Positions 16,164 to 25,305 of a stretch of 43,196 bases of DNA are shown piece after piece. The notes under the pieces were generated by a model. The model ran no database searches. It was not told where the DNA came from and saw only the letters and a program-made list of their open reading frames with translations. Origin of the DNA: Nitrospirota bacterium (GTDB lineage Bacteria; Nitrospirota; Nitrospiria; Nitrospirales; Nitrospiraceae); NCBI GenBank assembly GCA_016219645.1, contig JACRLR010000032.1:1-43196 (forward strand), read 5' to 3'. Numbering within the stretch: position 1 is the first letter of the stretch; each line of letters begins with the position of its first letter. The translations under genes and the position numbers were made by a program.

Positions 16164-17036
16164 TCAACCTGTTGCGCGACTCTTCCTGGCCGGTGTTTTT
16201 GCTAAAAGGTTATCGATCAATCGGATCGCCCCGATCCGGACCGCCCCCAAGAGTACCGCACGATCTGCGACGACGGACAGAGGTTCCAGACTGTTCTGGT
16301 CACAGACGGCCAGGTACTCGACATGAATGGTCGGTGCCTGTTCAAGCGTCTGCCGCATGACTCGCTCGATCACCATCACGTCGCTTGTCCCATCCTCGAT
16401 CATCTGCTGGCCTGATCGGAGTGCCTGAGAGAGCAAGGGGGCAATCCGACGTTCGTCGGCATTGAGATAGATGTTGCGAGAACTCATGGCCAGCCCATCC
16501 GGCTCTCTGACGGTCGGGCCTACCTGAATTCTCACACCGAGATTGAGGTCATCCACCAGTTGTCGAACCAGGGCTGCCTGTTGGTAATCTTTCTGGCCGA
16601 ATAGGGCGAGATGGGGCCGTACCATGCAGAAGAGTTTTGTCACCACCGTGGCGACGCCGGCGAAGTGATGGGGCCTGGCTGCTCCTTCCCATCGGCGCGC
16701 AAGCGCCGGGACTGTCACGGTCGTCTGAAAGCCCTGGGGGTACATGGTCTGGGCTGCCGGTTCAAAACAGGTATCCACCCCTTCCTCGCGGCACAGTGCC
16801 CGATCGCGGGCAATCGGGCGGGAATAAGTCGACAAATCTTCAGTTGGGCTGAACTGTGAAGGGTTCACAAAGATACTGACGACGAGTGCATCACAGCATA
16901 ATCGAGCGGTCCGAATGAGGGAGCGGTGGCCGTCGTGCAGCGCGCCCATCGTGGGGACGAATCCGATGGTCACACCTTCACGGTGGAGTCGATCGCTCCA
17001 TGACGCCATGGATCGTGCAGTGCGGATAATCTTCAT
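16164..17036 (-). CDS. panC: Pantothenate synthetase
   Basis: Joins pantoate and beta-alanine with ATP to make pantothenate, for CoA. The 290-residue protein has the class I nucleotidyltransferase HIGH-like motif in VPTMGALHDGH, then VVSIFVNPSQF, FGQKDYQQ and the KMSK-equivalent AMSSRN. The length is slightly above the usual 280. Its ATG overlaps the folK stop (ATGA), showing coupling of pantothenate and folate genes in one transcript. Confidence 0.95.
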   Translation of the reverse strand: MKIIRTARSMASWSDRLHREGVTIGFVPTMGALHDGHRSLIRTARLCCDALVVSIFVNPSQFSPTEDLSTYSRPIARDRALCREEGVDTCFEPAAQTMYPQGFQTTVTVPALARRWEGAARPHHFAGVATVVTKLFCMVRPHLALFGQKDYQQAALVRQLVDDLNLGVRIQVGPTVREPDGLAMSSRNIYLNADERRIAPLLSQALRSGQQMIEDGTSDVMVIERVMRQTLEQAPTIHVEYLAVCDQNSLEPLSVVADRAVLLGAVRIGAIRLIDNLLAKTPARKSRATG

Positions 17037-17590
17037 GAGCCTGGATGCGTGCTGCAGGAAGGGCGAGACCCATAGCGGGTAGAAGGCTGGGGAAATAGCA
17101 GTCGAACCTCGGACTGCTTTCCAGCCTCGGCAAGTAACTGACTGATCGTGCGCTGGAGTGCCGGATGTAGGAATAGGGGGTCAAGTTCGCTCAGCGGCAT
17201 GAGGACAAATCGGCGCTGGTGCATCCGGGGATGCGGCACCACAAGGTCCGGTTCGTTGATAATCTGTTGGCCGTAGAACAGAATATCCAGATCGATGGTC
17301 CTGGGGCCGGATCGATCGTCCGCGTCCCGGCCAAGTGCGAGTTCGATCTCCCGCAAAATAGCCATGAGGCTCTTCGGCGTGACATCCGTCTCAAGTTGCA
17401 CGACGCCGTTCAGGAACCACCCATCGCCTGGTTGAGCATGGTCGTACACTGGTTCTGTTTCATACAGCAACGATATACCCACGACTTGCGAGTGTGGCAA
17501 CAGGGTCAAGAGCGTCACCGCACGGTCGCAGAAATCCACCCGGTCCCCGACGTTGGACCCAAATCCGATGAAGACCGTTTCCCGTCCCAT
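17033..17590 (-). CDS. folK: 2-amino-4-hydroxy-6-hydroxymethyldihydropteridine pyrophosphokinase
   Basis: HPPK transfers pyrophosphate from ATP to the pterin in folate synthesis. Motifs are FIGFGSNVGDR at the N-terminus, YETEPVY, FLNGVVQLET, LGRDADDRSGPRTIDLDILFY (Asp pair binding Mg-ATP, split here from its flanks) and VPHPRMHQRRFVLMPLSEL. The length of 185 residues includes an extra C-terminal tail with low similarity to the family. It is followed directly by panC. Confidence 0.94.
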   Translation of the reverse strand: MGRETVFIGFGSNVGDRVDFCDRAVTLLTLLPHSQVVGISLLYETEPVYDHAQPGDGWFLNGVVQLETDVTPKSLMAILREIELALGRDADDRSGPRTIDLDILFYGQQIINEPDLVVPHPRMHQRRFVLMPLSELDPLFLHPALQRTISQLLAEAGKQSEVRLLFPQPSTRYGSRPSCSTHPGS

Positions 17591-17632
17591 CTTCTCTTCC
17601 CCCTTTCCACAAGGGTGATGGTCTAGTGTCGT

Positions 17633-17780
17633 GAGTCGGAGTGCCGAGGCGAGGGCTCACTGCGCGCGACATTCTCACCCACCCAACCCCGAGTGCGCCG
17701 AGACGCGCTCTTGTCCCAAGCGAGCACAGCTTTATCGTGCGCGTTCCGCGAGCGAGGAACTCGCCTCGGTACTCCGACTC
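17633..17780. repeat. Palindromic repeat with 21-bp inverted arms
   Basis: Arms at 17633-17653 (GAGTCGGAGTGCCGAGGCGAG) and 17760-17780 are inverted copies with one mismatch. The interior holds TTCTCACCCACCCAACCCC and GCGCCGAGACGCGC, modules also found in the elements at 19090-19336 and (as reverse complement) 32536-32705. It fills the gap between dapL and folK and ends 5 bases from the dapL stop, so in RNA it could act as a terminator or 3' stabiliser. Confidence 0.75.
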
Positions 17781-17784
17781 CAGT

Positions 17785-18960
17785 CTAAAATCCCGCCTTC
17801 TTCATACGCTCAACCGCCTCTGCTAACCGTTCCTTCGTCGTGCAGACCGTCATCCTGATATACCCTTCGCCCGGCGCGCCGAACCCATTGCCTGGCGTCG
17901 TCACGATCCCAGCCTTCTCCAGCAAGTGGGCGGTGAACGAAGCGGAAGTATACCCGTTAGGAACGGTCACCCAGATATAGAATGCAGCAGGCGGCAGATC
18001 GACTTCCAGGCCGAGCTTCTTCAAGCCCGGCACCAATGTGTCGCGCCGCTCTTGATAGATCTTTCGAATGCCGTCGGTCACGGAATCATCCAGTCCCAGC
18101 GCCGTAATCCCGGCGGCCTGCACTGCTTCGAACACGCCGGAGTCCAGATTGCTTTTCACCTTGCCAAGTCCGGCCAAGACGTCTTTATGGCCGACGGCAA
18201 AACCGATACGCCAGCCGGTCATGTTGTATGTTTTCGAGAGTGAGTGGAACTCCACACCGACGTCTTTGGCTCCGTCGATTTCCATGAAGCTCGTGGGGCG
18301 CTTTCCGTCGTAGTAAATCTCTGAATAGGCCGCGTCGTGACAGACGATCACCTGGTTCTCTTGCGCGAACTCCACCACGCGCTTGAAGTAGTCCTTGCTC
18401 ATGATGACCGACGTTGGATTGTTCGGGGAATTCAGCCACATCAACTTCGCTTTCCTGGCGACGTCTTTCGGAATTGCAGTCAGGTCTGGTAGGAACCCCT
18501 TCGCCTTCGTCAGCGGCATGAGGTGTGACACACCCCCTGAGAAACTTGTGCCGACCGGATAGACGGGATATCCAGGGCTGGGCACGAGCACGGTATCGCC
18601 AGGATCGACGAATGCCAGATGAATGTGACCGATCCCTTCTTTAGACCCGATCAAGGTCAGGACTTCGTTCGCCGGATCGAGCGTCACATTGAATCGGCGT
18701 TTGTACCAATCGGCTACCGCTTTGCGGAACGCCGGCATACCTTCGTAGGAGGGATATTGGTGATGTTTCGCGTTCTTTGCCGCTAAGGCCAAGCTCTCGA
18801 TAATCGGAGCCGGCGTCGGCAGATCAGGATCACCGATGCCGAGATTGATGATATCGACACCCTTGGAAATTGCGGCCTGCTTCATCTTATCGATCGCGGC
18901 GAACAGATAAGGAGGCAGAGTCTTAATTCGAGTGGCAACTTCAATGGGGAAACCGGCCAT
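17785..18960 (-). CDS. dapL: LL-diaminopimelate aminotransferase (class I/II aminotransferase)
   Basis: A 391-residue PLP enzyme. Motifs are INLGIGDPDLPTP, YPSYEGMPAFRKAVADWY, LNSPNNPT, VCHDAAYSEIYY and the PLP lysine in SLSKTYNMTGWRIGF, with the substrate-binding Arg in GYIRMTV. The pattern fits the DapL-type enzyme that makes LL-diaminopimelate directly from tetrahydrodipicolinate for lysine and peptidoglycan. Related aspartate-type aminotransferases cannot be excluded from sequence alone. It is single-gene, with repeats on both sides. Confidence 0.85.
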   Translation of the reverse strand: MAGFPIEVATRIKTLPPYLFAAIDKMKQAAISKGVDIINLGIGDPDLPTPAPIIESLALAAKNAKHHQYPSYEGMPAFRKAVADWYKRRFNVTLDPANEVLTLIGSKEGIGHIHLAFVDPGDTVLVPSPGYPVYPVGTSFSGGVSHLMPLTKAKGFLPDLTAIPKDVARKAKLMWLNSPNNPTSVIMSKDYFKRVVEFAQENQVIVCHDAAYSEIYYDGKRPTSFMEIDGAKDVGVEFHSLSKTYNMTGWRIGFAVGHKDVLAGLGKVKSNLDSGVFEAVQAAGITALGLDDSVTDGIRKIYQERRDTLVPGLKKLGLEVDLPPAAFYIWVTVPNGYTSASFTAHLLEKAGIVTTPGNGFGAPGEGYIRMTVCTTKERLAEAVERMKKAGF

Positions 18961-19089
18961 TTTATGAACTCTCCTTTTCTAGATAAGGCGCGATTGGGCG
19001 CAATCGAAGGCTCTAACAGGCTGAGAGACGAGTGTGGGCCCCTGAGAAATCAATGAGCTGCATCTCTGAAATCGCGAATGAATGTCCCA

Positions 19090-19336
19090 CAGGATGCTCA
19101 AAATGGCCAGACTTCTCACCCACCCAACCCCGGCAGTTATTTCACCCGCCCGCCCAGAGTCTGCCAAGACAGACTCTTCACCCTTGGACGCGCCGTTCCG
19201 CAGGCAAGACCTCAGCGAGTGAAGGGCCGAGGCGTACCCTCTGGGGTACGTTGAGGGTCTGAGCGATGCGACCTGCCTGCGCGAAGCGCTTCGGCGGAGG
19301 CAGGGAACGCCGCTGGCGGACTTTTTCAGCATCCTG
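19090..19336. repeat. Palindromic repeat, family 1, long mosaic copy
   Basis: This 247-base element starts CAGGATGCTCAAAA and ends CTTTTTCAGCATCCTG, inverted copies of each other. Near the right side is the core GAGGCGTACC...GGTACGTTGAGG hairpin and the tail AACGCCGCTGGCGGAC, shared with 25306-25427. The left half has an inserted module TTCTCACCCACCCAACCCC, also found at 17633-17780 and in 32536-32705. It fills most of the gap between the amidotransferase gene and dapL. Confidence 0.85.
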
Positions 19337-19364
19337 CTAGGCTACTTCAGGAACGTGGCAGGAA

Positions 19365-20051
19365 TCAACGTGCAGAATCTAGCAGATGGGCAACCAACCG
19401 ATCGGCGGTTCGATGGAGTTGTGGGAGATGAGAAAGTGCGGTCGATTTGACTTTCTCTCCAGCCAGACCTGCCCTCATGAGGTCTGGCGCACATTCCAGG
19501 CACAGCGAGTCGATGCCAGACGGCTCCATCTCCACATGAAAAAGAAGCCCATAGGCTCGTGCACCATAACGGAAGGCCTGTAACGGGGCAATCTCGGAAC
19601 CGGCTAGCGGTACGCAAGACTCCGGCAGATCGAACACCTCGCCATGCCATTCAAAGACCTGGAAGGTCTCGGGGCAGGCACCGAACACGGGATCACTCTT
19701 GCCCTCTTTCGTGAGATGAACAGGTGTCATCCCAATCTCCAGTTCTTTGCCGGATCGTACCTTGGCTCCCAGCGCCTTCGCCATAAATTGACTGCCAAGA
19801 CAAACGCCGATCACCGGCTTGCTGGCCAAGATCGCTGCTCGAATGAACTCCGTCTCCTCGGTAATCCAGGGGTCAGGATCATTCACCGACATCGGCCCAC
19901 CCATGACGATCAACACATCGCCCGCATCCTTCGGCAGTCCTCGTTGCGGGACGAGGTAGCGTTCCAGGCTTACCCCGCGCGCAGCCAGCGCCGTCGCGAA
20001 GGCTCCCGGCCCTTCAAAAGGGACGTGTTGGAGGCAAATGGCTCGGAGCAT
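19365..20051 (-). CDS. Class I glutamine amidotransferase-like protein
   Basis: A 228-residue class I GATase domain with no partner domain. The nucleophile is C84 in GVCLGSQF, with MGGPMSVND before it and the catalytic His/Glu in FHVEME. This resembles the GMP-synthase-like amidotransferases of the GuaA N-terminal type that stand alone; the acceptor and the product are unknown. It is convergent with nothing and divergent from the unknown gene at 20190. Confidence 0.85.
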   Translation of the reverse strand: MLRAICLQHVPFEGPGAFATALAARGVSLERYLVPQRGLPKDAGDVLIVMGGPMSVNDPDPWITEETEFIRAAILASKPVIGVCLGSQFMAKALGAKVRSGKELEIGMTPVHLTKEGKSDPVFGACPETFQVFEWHGEVFDLPESCVPLAGSEIAPLQAFRYGARAYGLLFHVEMEPSGIDSLCLECAPDLMRAGLAGEKVKSTALSHLPQLHRTADRLVAHLLDSAR

Positions 20052-20189
20052 GATGCTTCAGGTCGAATGAGCGGGAATGACAACAAGTACGCCTGGGTTT
20101 TCTCTGAGGTGAAACATACACTGTCTTCCGTCTCTCCGGCAAGAGGAGCGGCTAGCCTCTCCTGATCCCGCTGCGCTAGAATCACCCGC

Positions 20190-21008
20190 ATGACGCATTT
20201 CATCAAATCGAAAGAAGATCTGCGTTGGCTCATGGCCCATACCGGCGGGTTTCGTGGCGGCTATGTGACAGATGTGCAAGTGGCAAAACGCCGGCTGTTG
20301 GACGAAGCGTCGGGCCTCGAGGTGCCGGCTGGGACGACGGTCACGGTCGTGATCCGTTATCGCATGCGTCAGATGGCTCGTGTCGTCAAGCTCACGATGA
20401 CCGGTGTGACGGACTTCTCGATGTTCGAGCAGGAAGGGGCCGATTGCTCGACGTTGGGGGTGATTCAAGCGGAGTTGAACGACGGGAACCTCCGTTTCTG
20501 GTTCGATCCGCAGGGTGAACTCTATGTAGTGTGTGAGGAAGCCCAGCTGGAAGAAGTGGCAGCGCCAAGCCTGGAACCTCTCTCGTTGGAACAGGTGGCT
20601 CAATGGACATTTCAGAGTGCTGTGCCGGAGTGGCCGACGGTGACATGGTTCTTGGCAGAGTTGGATGTCGCAGGTGTTCCCTGTACCTGGAGAGTCATGA
20701 CGTCGGCGGCGGGTCGTCATCCTTCTATTCAGTGGGAAGGAGATCTCCTTCCGGCCTCGATGCAAGGATCAGAGGGGATTACCGGGGTTCACTGTATGTT
20801 GTACGGGCCGCTCGATGGTCCAGGATTCGGCATGGTCCTTCGAGTTCGCGGAGCGCAAGATCGCCGCACCGGTCAGGTGCTCTCAATCCTGGCGGACCTG
20901 ATCGCCCAGCGGTTCTCCGGCCAGTGTCTGGTGGGCAATACAATCATTCCGGGTGAAGAATGGCAGAATTGGAGATCATTGGGGCAGCAACGAGGCGCTG
21001 ATGAGTAA
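20190..21008 (+). CDS. Conserved hypothetical protein
   Basis: A 272-residue, probably cytoplasmic protein with no signal peptide, no membrane helix and no motif I recognise. The first half has beta-rich stretches (GTTVTVVIRYRMRQMARVVKLTM, in part), and a segment NLRFWFDPQGELYVVCEEA. An ATG with little ribosome-site support begins MTHFIKSKEDLRW. Codon use and length make it a credible gene. No function is suggested. Confidence 0.6.
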   Translation: MTHFIKSKEDLRWLMAHTGGFRGGYVTDVQVAKRRLLDEASGLEVPAGTTVTVVIRYRMRQMARVVKLTMTGVTDFSMFEQEGADCSTLGVIQAELNDGNLRFWFDPQGELYVVCEEAQLEEVAAPSLEPLSLEQVAQWTFQSAVPEWPTVTWFLAELDVAGVPCTWRVMTSAAGRHPSIQWEGDLLPASMQGSEGITGVHCMLYGPLDGPGFGMVLRVRGAQDRRTGQVLSILADLIAQRFSGQCLVGNTIIPGEEWQNWRSLGQQRGADE

Positions 21009-21075
21009 TGCGAGGGACGAGACGGGGGAGTATTCGTCCGGTTACTTTGGTTGATCTTGTTGGCCTGGTAGGCTC

Positions 21076-21807
21076 TTACACCAGCGCCTCACCGGGGGCT
21101 GGCTCCGTCAAATGTGTGCCGTTGCGATGGACATAGGCCGCAGCGCCGTTCCCGTTCTTGCTGCCGTTGATGTGCGTCTTGCCGTTCACATATTTTTCGT
21201 TCACACATTCCACCAGGGCCCAGAGTCGAAACGGGTTCACATTCTGCTTCCGGGAGACGTGGAGCTGCGTCCCTTCCAGCACAGTCTGGAGTGCCAGATC
21301 CGTCCGCCATCCTAGGTTCTTCGTGATGGGGGAAAGCACTTTTTCGATGGCGGCGATGAACTTATTATCATTACTGAAGTGATTCAGCATGATGATCCGT
21401 CCGCCAGGCCGGCAAACACGTATCATTTCGCTGACGACTTTGCGGTAGTCGGGGACAGCGGTCACGACGTAGGCTGCGACGACGGTATCGAAACTGTCGT
21501 CCTTGAATTCCATCGCGGCTGCGTCCATTCGGTGGAGTTGAACATGGTCCATACAGTGTTCTGCCGCTCGCTGCTTCGCTTGGTCCAGCATGCCTTCCGA
21601 AAAATCAATGCCGACGATCTGGCAATGGCGCGGGTACATCGGCAAGGCCAGTCCTGTTCCGACTCCCACTTCGAGGATTTTTTCATCACACTGGGCATTC
21701 AAATTCCGGATCACTGACTGGCGCCCTTCGTGAAACACTTTCCCGAAAACTCGATCGTAGATTTTCGCGTAGGATGTATACACACGCTCAACTTTTTCTA
21801 AATTCAT
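21076..21807 (-). CDS. Class I SAM methyltransferase, phospholipid/UbiE-like
   Basis: A 243-residue methyltransferase. SAM motif I is ILEVGVGTGLALPMYP, the acidic loop is IVGIDFSEGML, and later blocks are FDTVVAAYVVTAVPD and RVCRPGGRIIMLNHF. The pattern resembles phosphatidylethanolamine N-methyltransferases and UbiE-type enzymes; the substrate is not proven. The start at 21807 follows a near-perfect GGAGGTGAT site and is preferred to an ATG 37 codons upstream. The C-terminal 30 residues are a Gly/Asn/His-rich tail. Confidence 0.8.
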   Translation of the reverse strand: MNLEKVERVYTSYAKIYDRVFGKVFHEGRQSVIRNLNAQCDEKILEVGVGTGLALPMYPRHCQIVGIDFSEGMLDQAKQRAAEHCMDHVQLHRMDAAAMEFKDDSFDTVVAAYVVTAVPDYRKVVSEMIRVCRPGGRIIMLNHFSNDNKFIAAIEKVLSPITKNLGWRTDLALQTVLEGTQLHVSRKQNVNPFRLWALVECVNEKYVNGKTHINGSKNGNGAAAYVHRNGTHLTEPAPGEALV

Positions 21808-22041
21808 ATCACCTCCGACTCCATTAGTACTCAAGGTAACTTGCGCTCCTCGACACAGGGGGTATGAGCCGACTGCCGCAACTACAAAGGGGAAAATGTG
21901 CGGCGGAGCACCTGACATGGAGCGAGGGGACCCGCCTGAACAACAGTTCGGCTACTCTAGCCAACTCATTGCGACGAGTCAACAGATTATCTGGGCCAGG
22001 TCGCTTGATTCACCTGCGGCCCCTATGGGATAGGTACAGGC

Positions 22042-22662
22042 ATGATGTTCGCTGGCTTCTTTGCTGGTGCATTGTGTCTCGGTCTTATTCTTGGAGACTG
22101 GTTCTATTTCATGCGTCTCACTCCTGATGCGGGCCGGTACGGATGTGGGGTTGCCCGCACCTATGACCGACTCGCACCTATAACCATGAAGCAGTTGGCT
22201 GACCGGTTTGATGCCGATGGTCTTTTGGCCTTGCCGCATGGAACAGCGCGGTTATATCAAGATCTCAACCAGATCGTGATTCGCCAGAAGTACAGGCTGT
22301 TTGCCATGGGTTTTCGGACATTGTGGCCGCTAAAAGGGTTGGTCTCCTTGTCTCACGAAGGCGATGCACTCGCAGTGCTCTGCCGAAAGCTCACGCCCTG
22401 GTCCTCGGCTCTTCTCACAGGCCTCTGGTTTATTCTCGTGGTTGTCGGTACCGTGGGAGCCCTGATTTCCCTCTTCGTTGAAGGAGAACTGGTAGCCCTC
22501 GGTGGAATGGTGCTGGCATTTGGGATTCTAGGATTGGGGCTTGTGTTTTTACTCTCCGGAGCCATTACAGTTGTGTTTGCCTATCGGTTAGAGAATGCCC
22601 GGCTTACAATGGTGTATCAAGAACTCCGCGAAGTGCTTGAGGGAGTCAAGGTGCAGGCTTGA
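22042..22662 (+). CDS. Membrane protein of unknown function
   Basis: A 206-residue protein with an N-terminal hydrophobic helix (FAGFFAGALCLGLILG) and two more helices at about residues 130-155 and 165-185, ending in a charged C-terminus. No domain was recognised. It is divergent from the methyltransferase gene and convergent with the gene at 22746. Confidence 0.55.
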   Translation: MMFAGFFAGALCLGLILGDWFYFMRLTPDAGRYGCGVARTYDRLAPITMKQLADRFDADGLLALPHGTARLYQDLNQIVIRQKYRLFAMGFRTLWPLKGLVSLSHEGDALAVLCRKLTPWSSALLTGLWFILVVVGTVGALISLFVEGELVALGGMVLAFGILGLGLVFLLSGAITVVFAYRLENARLTMVYQELREVLEGVKVQA

Positions 22663-22670
22663 ACAAACCC

Positions 22671-22733
22671 GGTTTGTTTCGTGTGTTAGGTCTCTTTGAT
22701 TGAACGAAATAAACCAAAGAAACCAAACAGACC
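22671..22733. terminator. Candidate bidirectional terminator or palindromic repeat
   Basis: Between two convergent genes, GGTTTGTTTCG (22671-22681) is complementary to CGAAATAAACC (22705-22715) with one mismatch, and GGTCTCTTTG (22689-22698) to CAAACAGACC (22724-22733) with one mismatch. The two stems are mutually exclusive. Position supports a role in ending both transcripts, but there is no plain U tract. Confidence 0.45.
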
Positions 22734-22745
22734 AAATAAACGAGA

Positions 22746-23090
22746 TTACGAAAGGTACAGTCTCAGGAACTGCTCGTATTCGGCAGGGAGATTCAGGTTG
22801 GCCCTGTTGCGGGCGAGCCCTGCAATGATGCCGCGATGCTTCTTGCTGAGGCCAGACGATTGGAAGGCCTGACGGAAATACTGCCATCGCGCTGTCGCGT
22901 CGGTGGCCAGACGTTCTTGTTCCACCGGCGGCAGCGCATGGACCGAAGTTGTGAGGGAGCGAAGGGCGTTTTCGATGCTCTCATAGGGTGGCGCCAGCTT
23001 GAGTCGGCCGTAGAATGTTTCGAGGTGATAGCGAAATTCCTCTCGAAGCGTCATGGTATGATCGGTTAAGGGATTTATCGGTTTAGACAT
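22746..23090 (-). CDS. Conserved hypothetical protein
   Basis: A 114-residue, helix-rich, charged protein with no signal peptide (MSKPINPLTDHTMTLREEF...). It contains HLETFYGRLK and GLSKKHRGIIAGLARNRANL. No family is recognised. It reads towards the membrane-protein gene and away from rho. Confidence 0.6.
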   Translation of the reverse strand: MSKPINPLTDHTMTLREEFRYHLETFYGRLKLAPPYESIENALRSLTTSVHALPPVEQERLATDATARWQYFRQAFQSSGLSKKHRGIIAGLARNRANLNLPAEYEQFLRLYLS

Positions 23091-23581
23091 GGCGGCCAGG
23101 ACAGACGAATGATACGGGATGGCCTATCGTCATGACAACAGGCTCGTGAAGACCGTCGCCATCCAAGGTAGCCCTCGTGAGGGGTAGTCAGCTGTACGAT
23201 CTACAAGAAGCAATATCCATGTTGACAAGAAACATCGCTCGCGCTATTATGCCTCTACTATCTCAGTCCGATTCACAGTAATCTCCACACACAAGACTTC
23301 CGGGGCGCATCTCGACACAATTCATAATTATTCAGGGGACAGGGGCGAGTCAGCTCGGCATGTGTTCCGGCCTGCAACGATTGAAACTGAGTTGTGCCCT
23401 GGTAGCGACGAGCAAAGACAGGTAAGTCCTTCAAGGGTCACCCTCTTTTAGCTGTTATACACGATACAATCATCAAAGCATTACCAATACTAATCTGTTC
23501 GTGGACAATTTCCTATAGTTCACCATGTGCGATCGTTGCCGATAATAATAACGATGTAGCCAGGGGATTGAGAGGATATTC
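23091..23581. other. Long region upstream of rho
   Basis: About 490 bases with no ordinary gene. It contains the sigma-70 promoter at 23222-23250, so about 330 bases would be transcribed ahead of rho. A 21-codon reading frame (23360-23425) lies in the leader but has no good ribosome site. The last 60 bases are AT-rich. Confidence 0.6.
23222..23250 (+). promoter_or_regulatory. Consensus sigma-70 promoter for rho
   Basis: TTGACA (23222-23227) and TATTAT (23245-23250) are separated by exactly 17 bases. It points towards rho and is the best promoter match seen in the window. Confidence 0.75.
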
Positions 23582-24853
23582 ATGGCACAAACGAAGGGGG
23601 AGGTTATGCATCTCGCGGAGCTAAAGCAGAAGTCCATCGCCGATCTCAATGAGGTGGCGCGCGATCTGAAGATCGATGGAGCACCTAATCTGCGGAAGCA
23701 GGAATTGATTTTTGCGATTCTTCAGGCGCAGACCGCGAATAACGGCGTGGTCTTCGGCGAGGGCGTGCTCGAAACGCTCCCTGATGGGTTCGGATTTCTC
23801 CGCGCTCCCGATTCGAACTATCTTCCCGGTCCCGACGATATCTACATCTCACCCTCTCAAATCAGGCGTTTCAATCTGCGTACCGGCGACATTGTGTCCG
23901 GGCAGATTCGTCCGCCGAAGGAGAGTGAACGGTATTTCGCCTTACTCAAGGTCGAGAAGGTCAACTACGAAGATCCCGAAGTGTCCCGCGACAAGATTCT
24001 GTTTGATAACCTGACGCCGCTCTATCCGGAGGAGCGGCTGGTCCTCGAATTCGACCGTGAAGAATATTGCACCAGGGTGATGGATCTCACGACTCCGATC
24101 GGCAAGGGCCAGCGTGGATTAATCGTCGCGGCTCCCCGAACCGGGAAAACGATGCTGCTCCAGGCCATCGCCCGGGCCATTCTGAAAAATCACAAGGAAG
24201 TGACCTTGATCGTGCTGCTCATCGATGAACGGCCGGAAGAAGTCACAGACTGGCAGCGGCAGGTGAAGGCCGAAGTCATCAGCTCCACTTTCGATGAGCC
24301 GGCCCAGCGTCATGCTCAAGTGGCTGAGATGGTACTCGAAAAAGCCAAGCGACTGGTCGAACATAAAAAAGATGTCGTCGTTCTGCTGGACAGCATTACC
24401 CGTCTGGCTCGTGCCTACAATACCATTGCGCCCCCAAGCGGCAAGGTCTTATCGGGAGGTCTGGACTCGAACGCGCTCCAGCGGCCAAAGCGGTTCTTCG
24501 GGGCGGCTCGAAACATCGAAAACGGCGGCAGCCTCACCATTATGGCGACCGCGCTTGTCGACACCGGCAGCAGGATGGATGATGTAATTTTTGAAGAGTT
24601 CAAAGGGACCGGCAATATGGAAGTCCATCTCGATCGCCGTTTGGCCGACAAGCGGCTCTTCCCGGCCATCGATATCAGTCAGTCCGGGACGAGAAAAGAA
24701 GAATTGTTGGTGGACAAGGATCGTCTCAACAAGATGTGGATTCTGCGCAAGGTATTGAGTCCGTTAGGGACGATGGAAGCCATGGAATTTCTGATGGACA
24801 AGTTGCATGGCACCAAGACAAATCAGGAATTCCTGCAGTCAATGAATCGATAA
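23582..24853 (+). CDS. rho: Transcription termination factor Rho
   Basis: A 423-residue hexameric RNA helicase. The N-terminal Rho domain is [21 protein letters not shown] (in part); the cold-shock-like RNA-binding domain has [20 protein letters not shown]; the ATPase has Walker A APRTGKT (184-190), Walker B VVVLLD (265-270), [10 protein letters not shown] and [11 protein letters not shown]. No insertion is present in the N-terminal part. AGAGG six bases upstream supports the first ATG; a second ATG 8 codons later also has a purine-rich site but at poor spacing. The long leader suggests autoregulation, as known for rho in other bacteria. Confidence 0.97.
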   Translation: MAQTKGEVMHLAELKQKSIADLNEVARDLKIDGAPNLRKQELIFAILQAQTANNGVVFGEGVLETLPDGFGFLRAPDSNYLPGPDDIYISPSQIRRFNLRTGDIVSGQIRPPKESERYFALLKVEKVNYEDPEVSRDKILFDNLTPLYPEERLVLEFDREEYCTRVMDLTTPIGKGQRGLIVAAPRTGKTMLLQAIARAILKNHKEVTLIVLLIDERPEEVTDWQRQVKAEVISSTFDEPAQRHAQVAEMVLEKAKRLVEHKKDVVVLLDSITRLARAYNTIAPPSGKVLSGGLDSNALQRPKRFFGAARNIENGGSLTIMATALVDTGSRMDDVIFEEFKGTGNMEVHLDRRLADKRLFPAIDISQSGTRKEELLVDKDRLNKMWILRKVLSPLGTMEAMEFLMDKLHGTKTNQEFLQSMNR

Positions 24854-24947
24854 TATCAGACTTGTATCTGGTTGCTGGGACAGGGTACAGTGACGGGCCT
24901 TCGAATGGGCGAAGGCTGATGATCGTGACGTTCTGGGAGTGTGAATT

Positions 24948-25154
24948 ATGAAGAAGGGTATTCATCCCGTGTATCGGGAGGTCGCGGTGCATTGTGCCTG
25001 CGGCAACAAATATAAAACCCGGTCGACGGGTGGCGATATCAATGTCGATATTTGTTCGAACTGTCATCCATTTTTTACCGGGACGCAGAAGATCATTGAT
25101 ACCGAAGGGCGCGTTGAACGGTTTAAGAAGAAGTACGCGAAAAAAGCCAAGTAG
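24948..25154 (+). CDS. rpmE: 50S ribosomal protein L31
   Basis: A 68-residue L31 of the zinc-binding type: cysteines 16, 18, 36 and 39 (HCACGN and CSNCHPF). A zinc-free paralogue elsewhere would be expected only if the organism uses zinc-replacement control. It starts [12 protein letters not shown] and ends in a lysine-rich tail. It follows rho by 94 bases and is ended by the terminator at 25177-25211. Confidence 0.95.
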   Translation: MKKGIHPVYREVAVHCACGNKYKTRSTGGDINVDICSNCHPFFTGTQKIIDTEGRVERFKKKYAKKAK

Positions 25155-25176
25155 CTCGAGGAGAGGCCATAGGAGG

Positions 25177-25211
25177 GACCCTGCTTCGCTGAGGGGCAGG
25201 GTCTCTTTGTT
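25177..25211 (+). terminator. Intrinsic terminator after rpmE
   Basis: GACCCTGC (25177-25184) pairs with GCAGGGTC (25196-25203) over an 11-base loop, followed by TCTTTGTTTTTG. It lies 22 bases after the rpmE stop, separating rho-rpmE from prfA. Confidence 0.8.
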
Positions 25212-25305
25212 TTTGTGCGGCCTTTCTAACAGGCTGCACAAAAATTCAGTTTATACCTAAGACACCGCTGAAATCTCACAGCACAGCGGTGATGTCATAA
25301 TGGCT

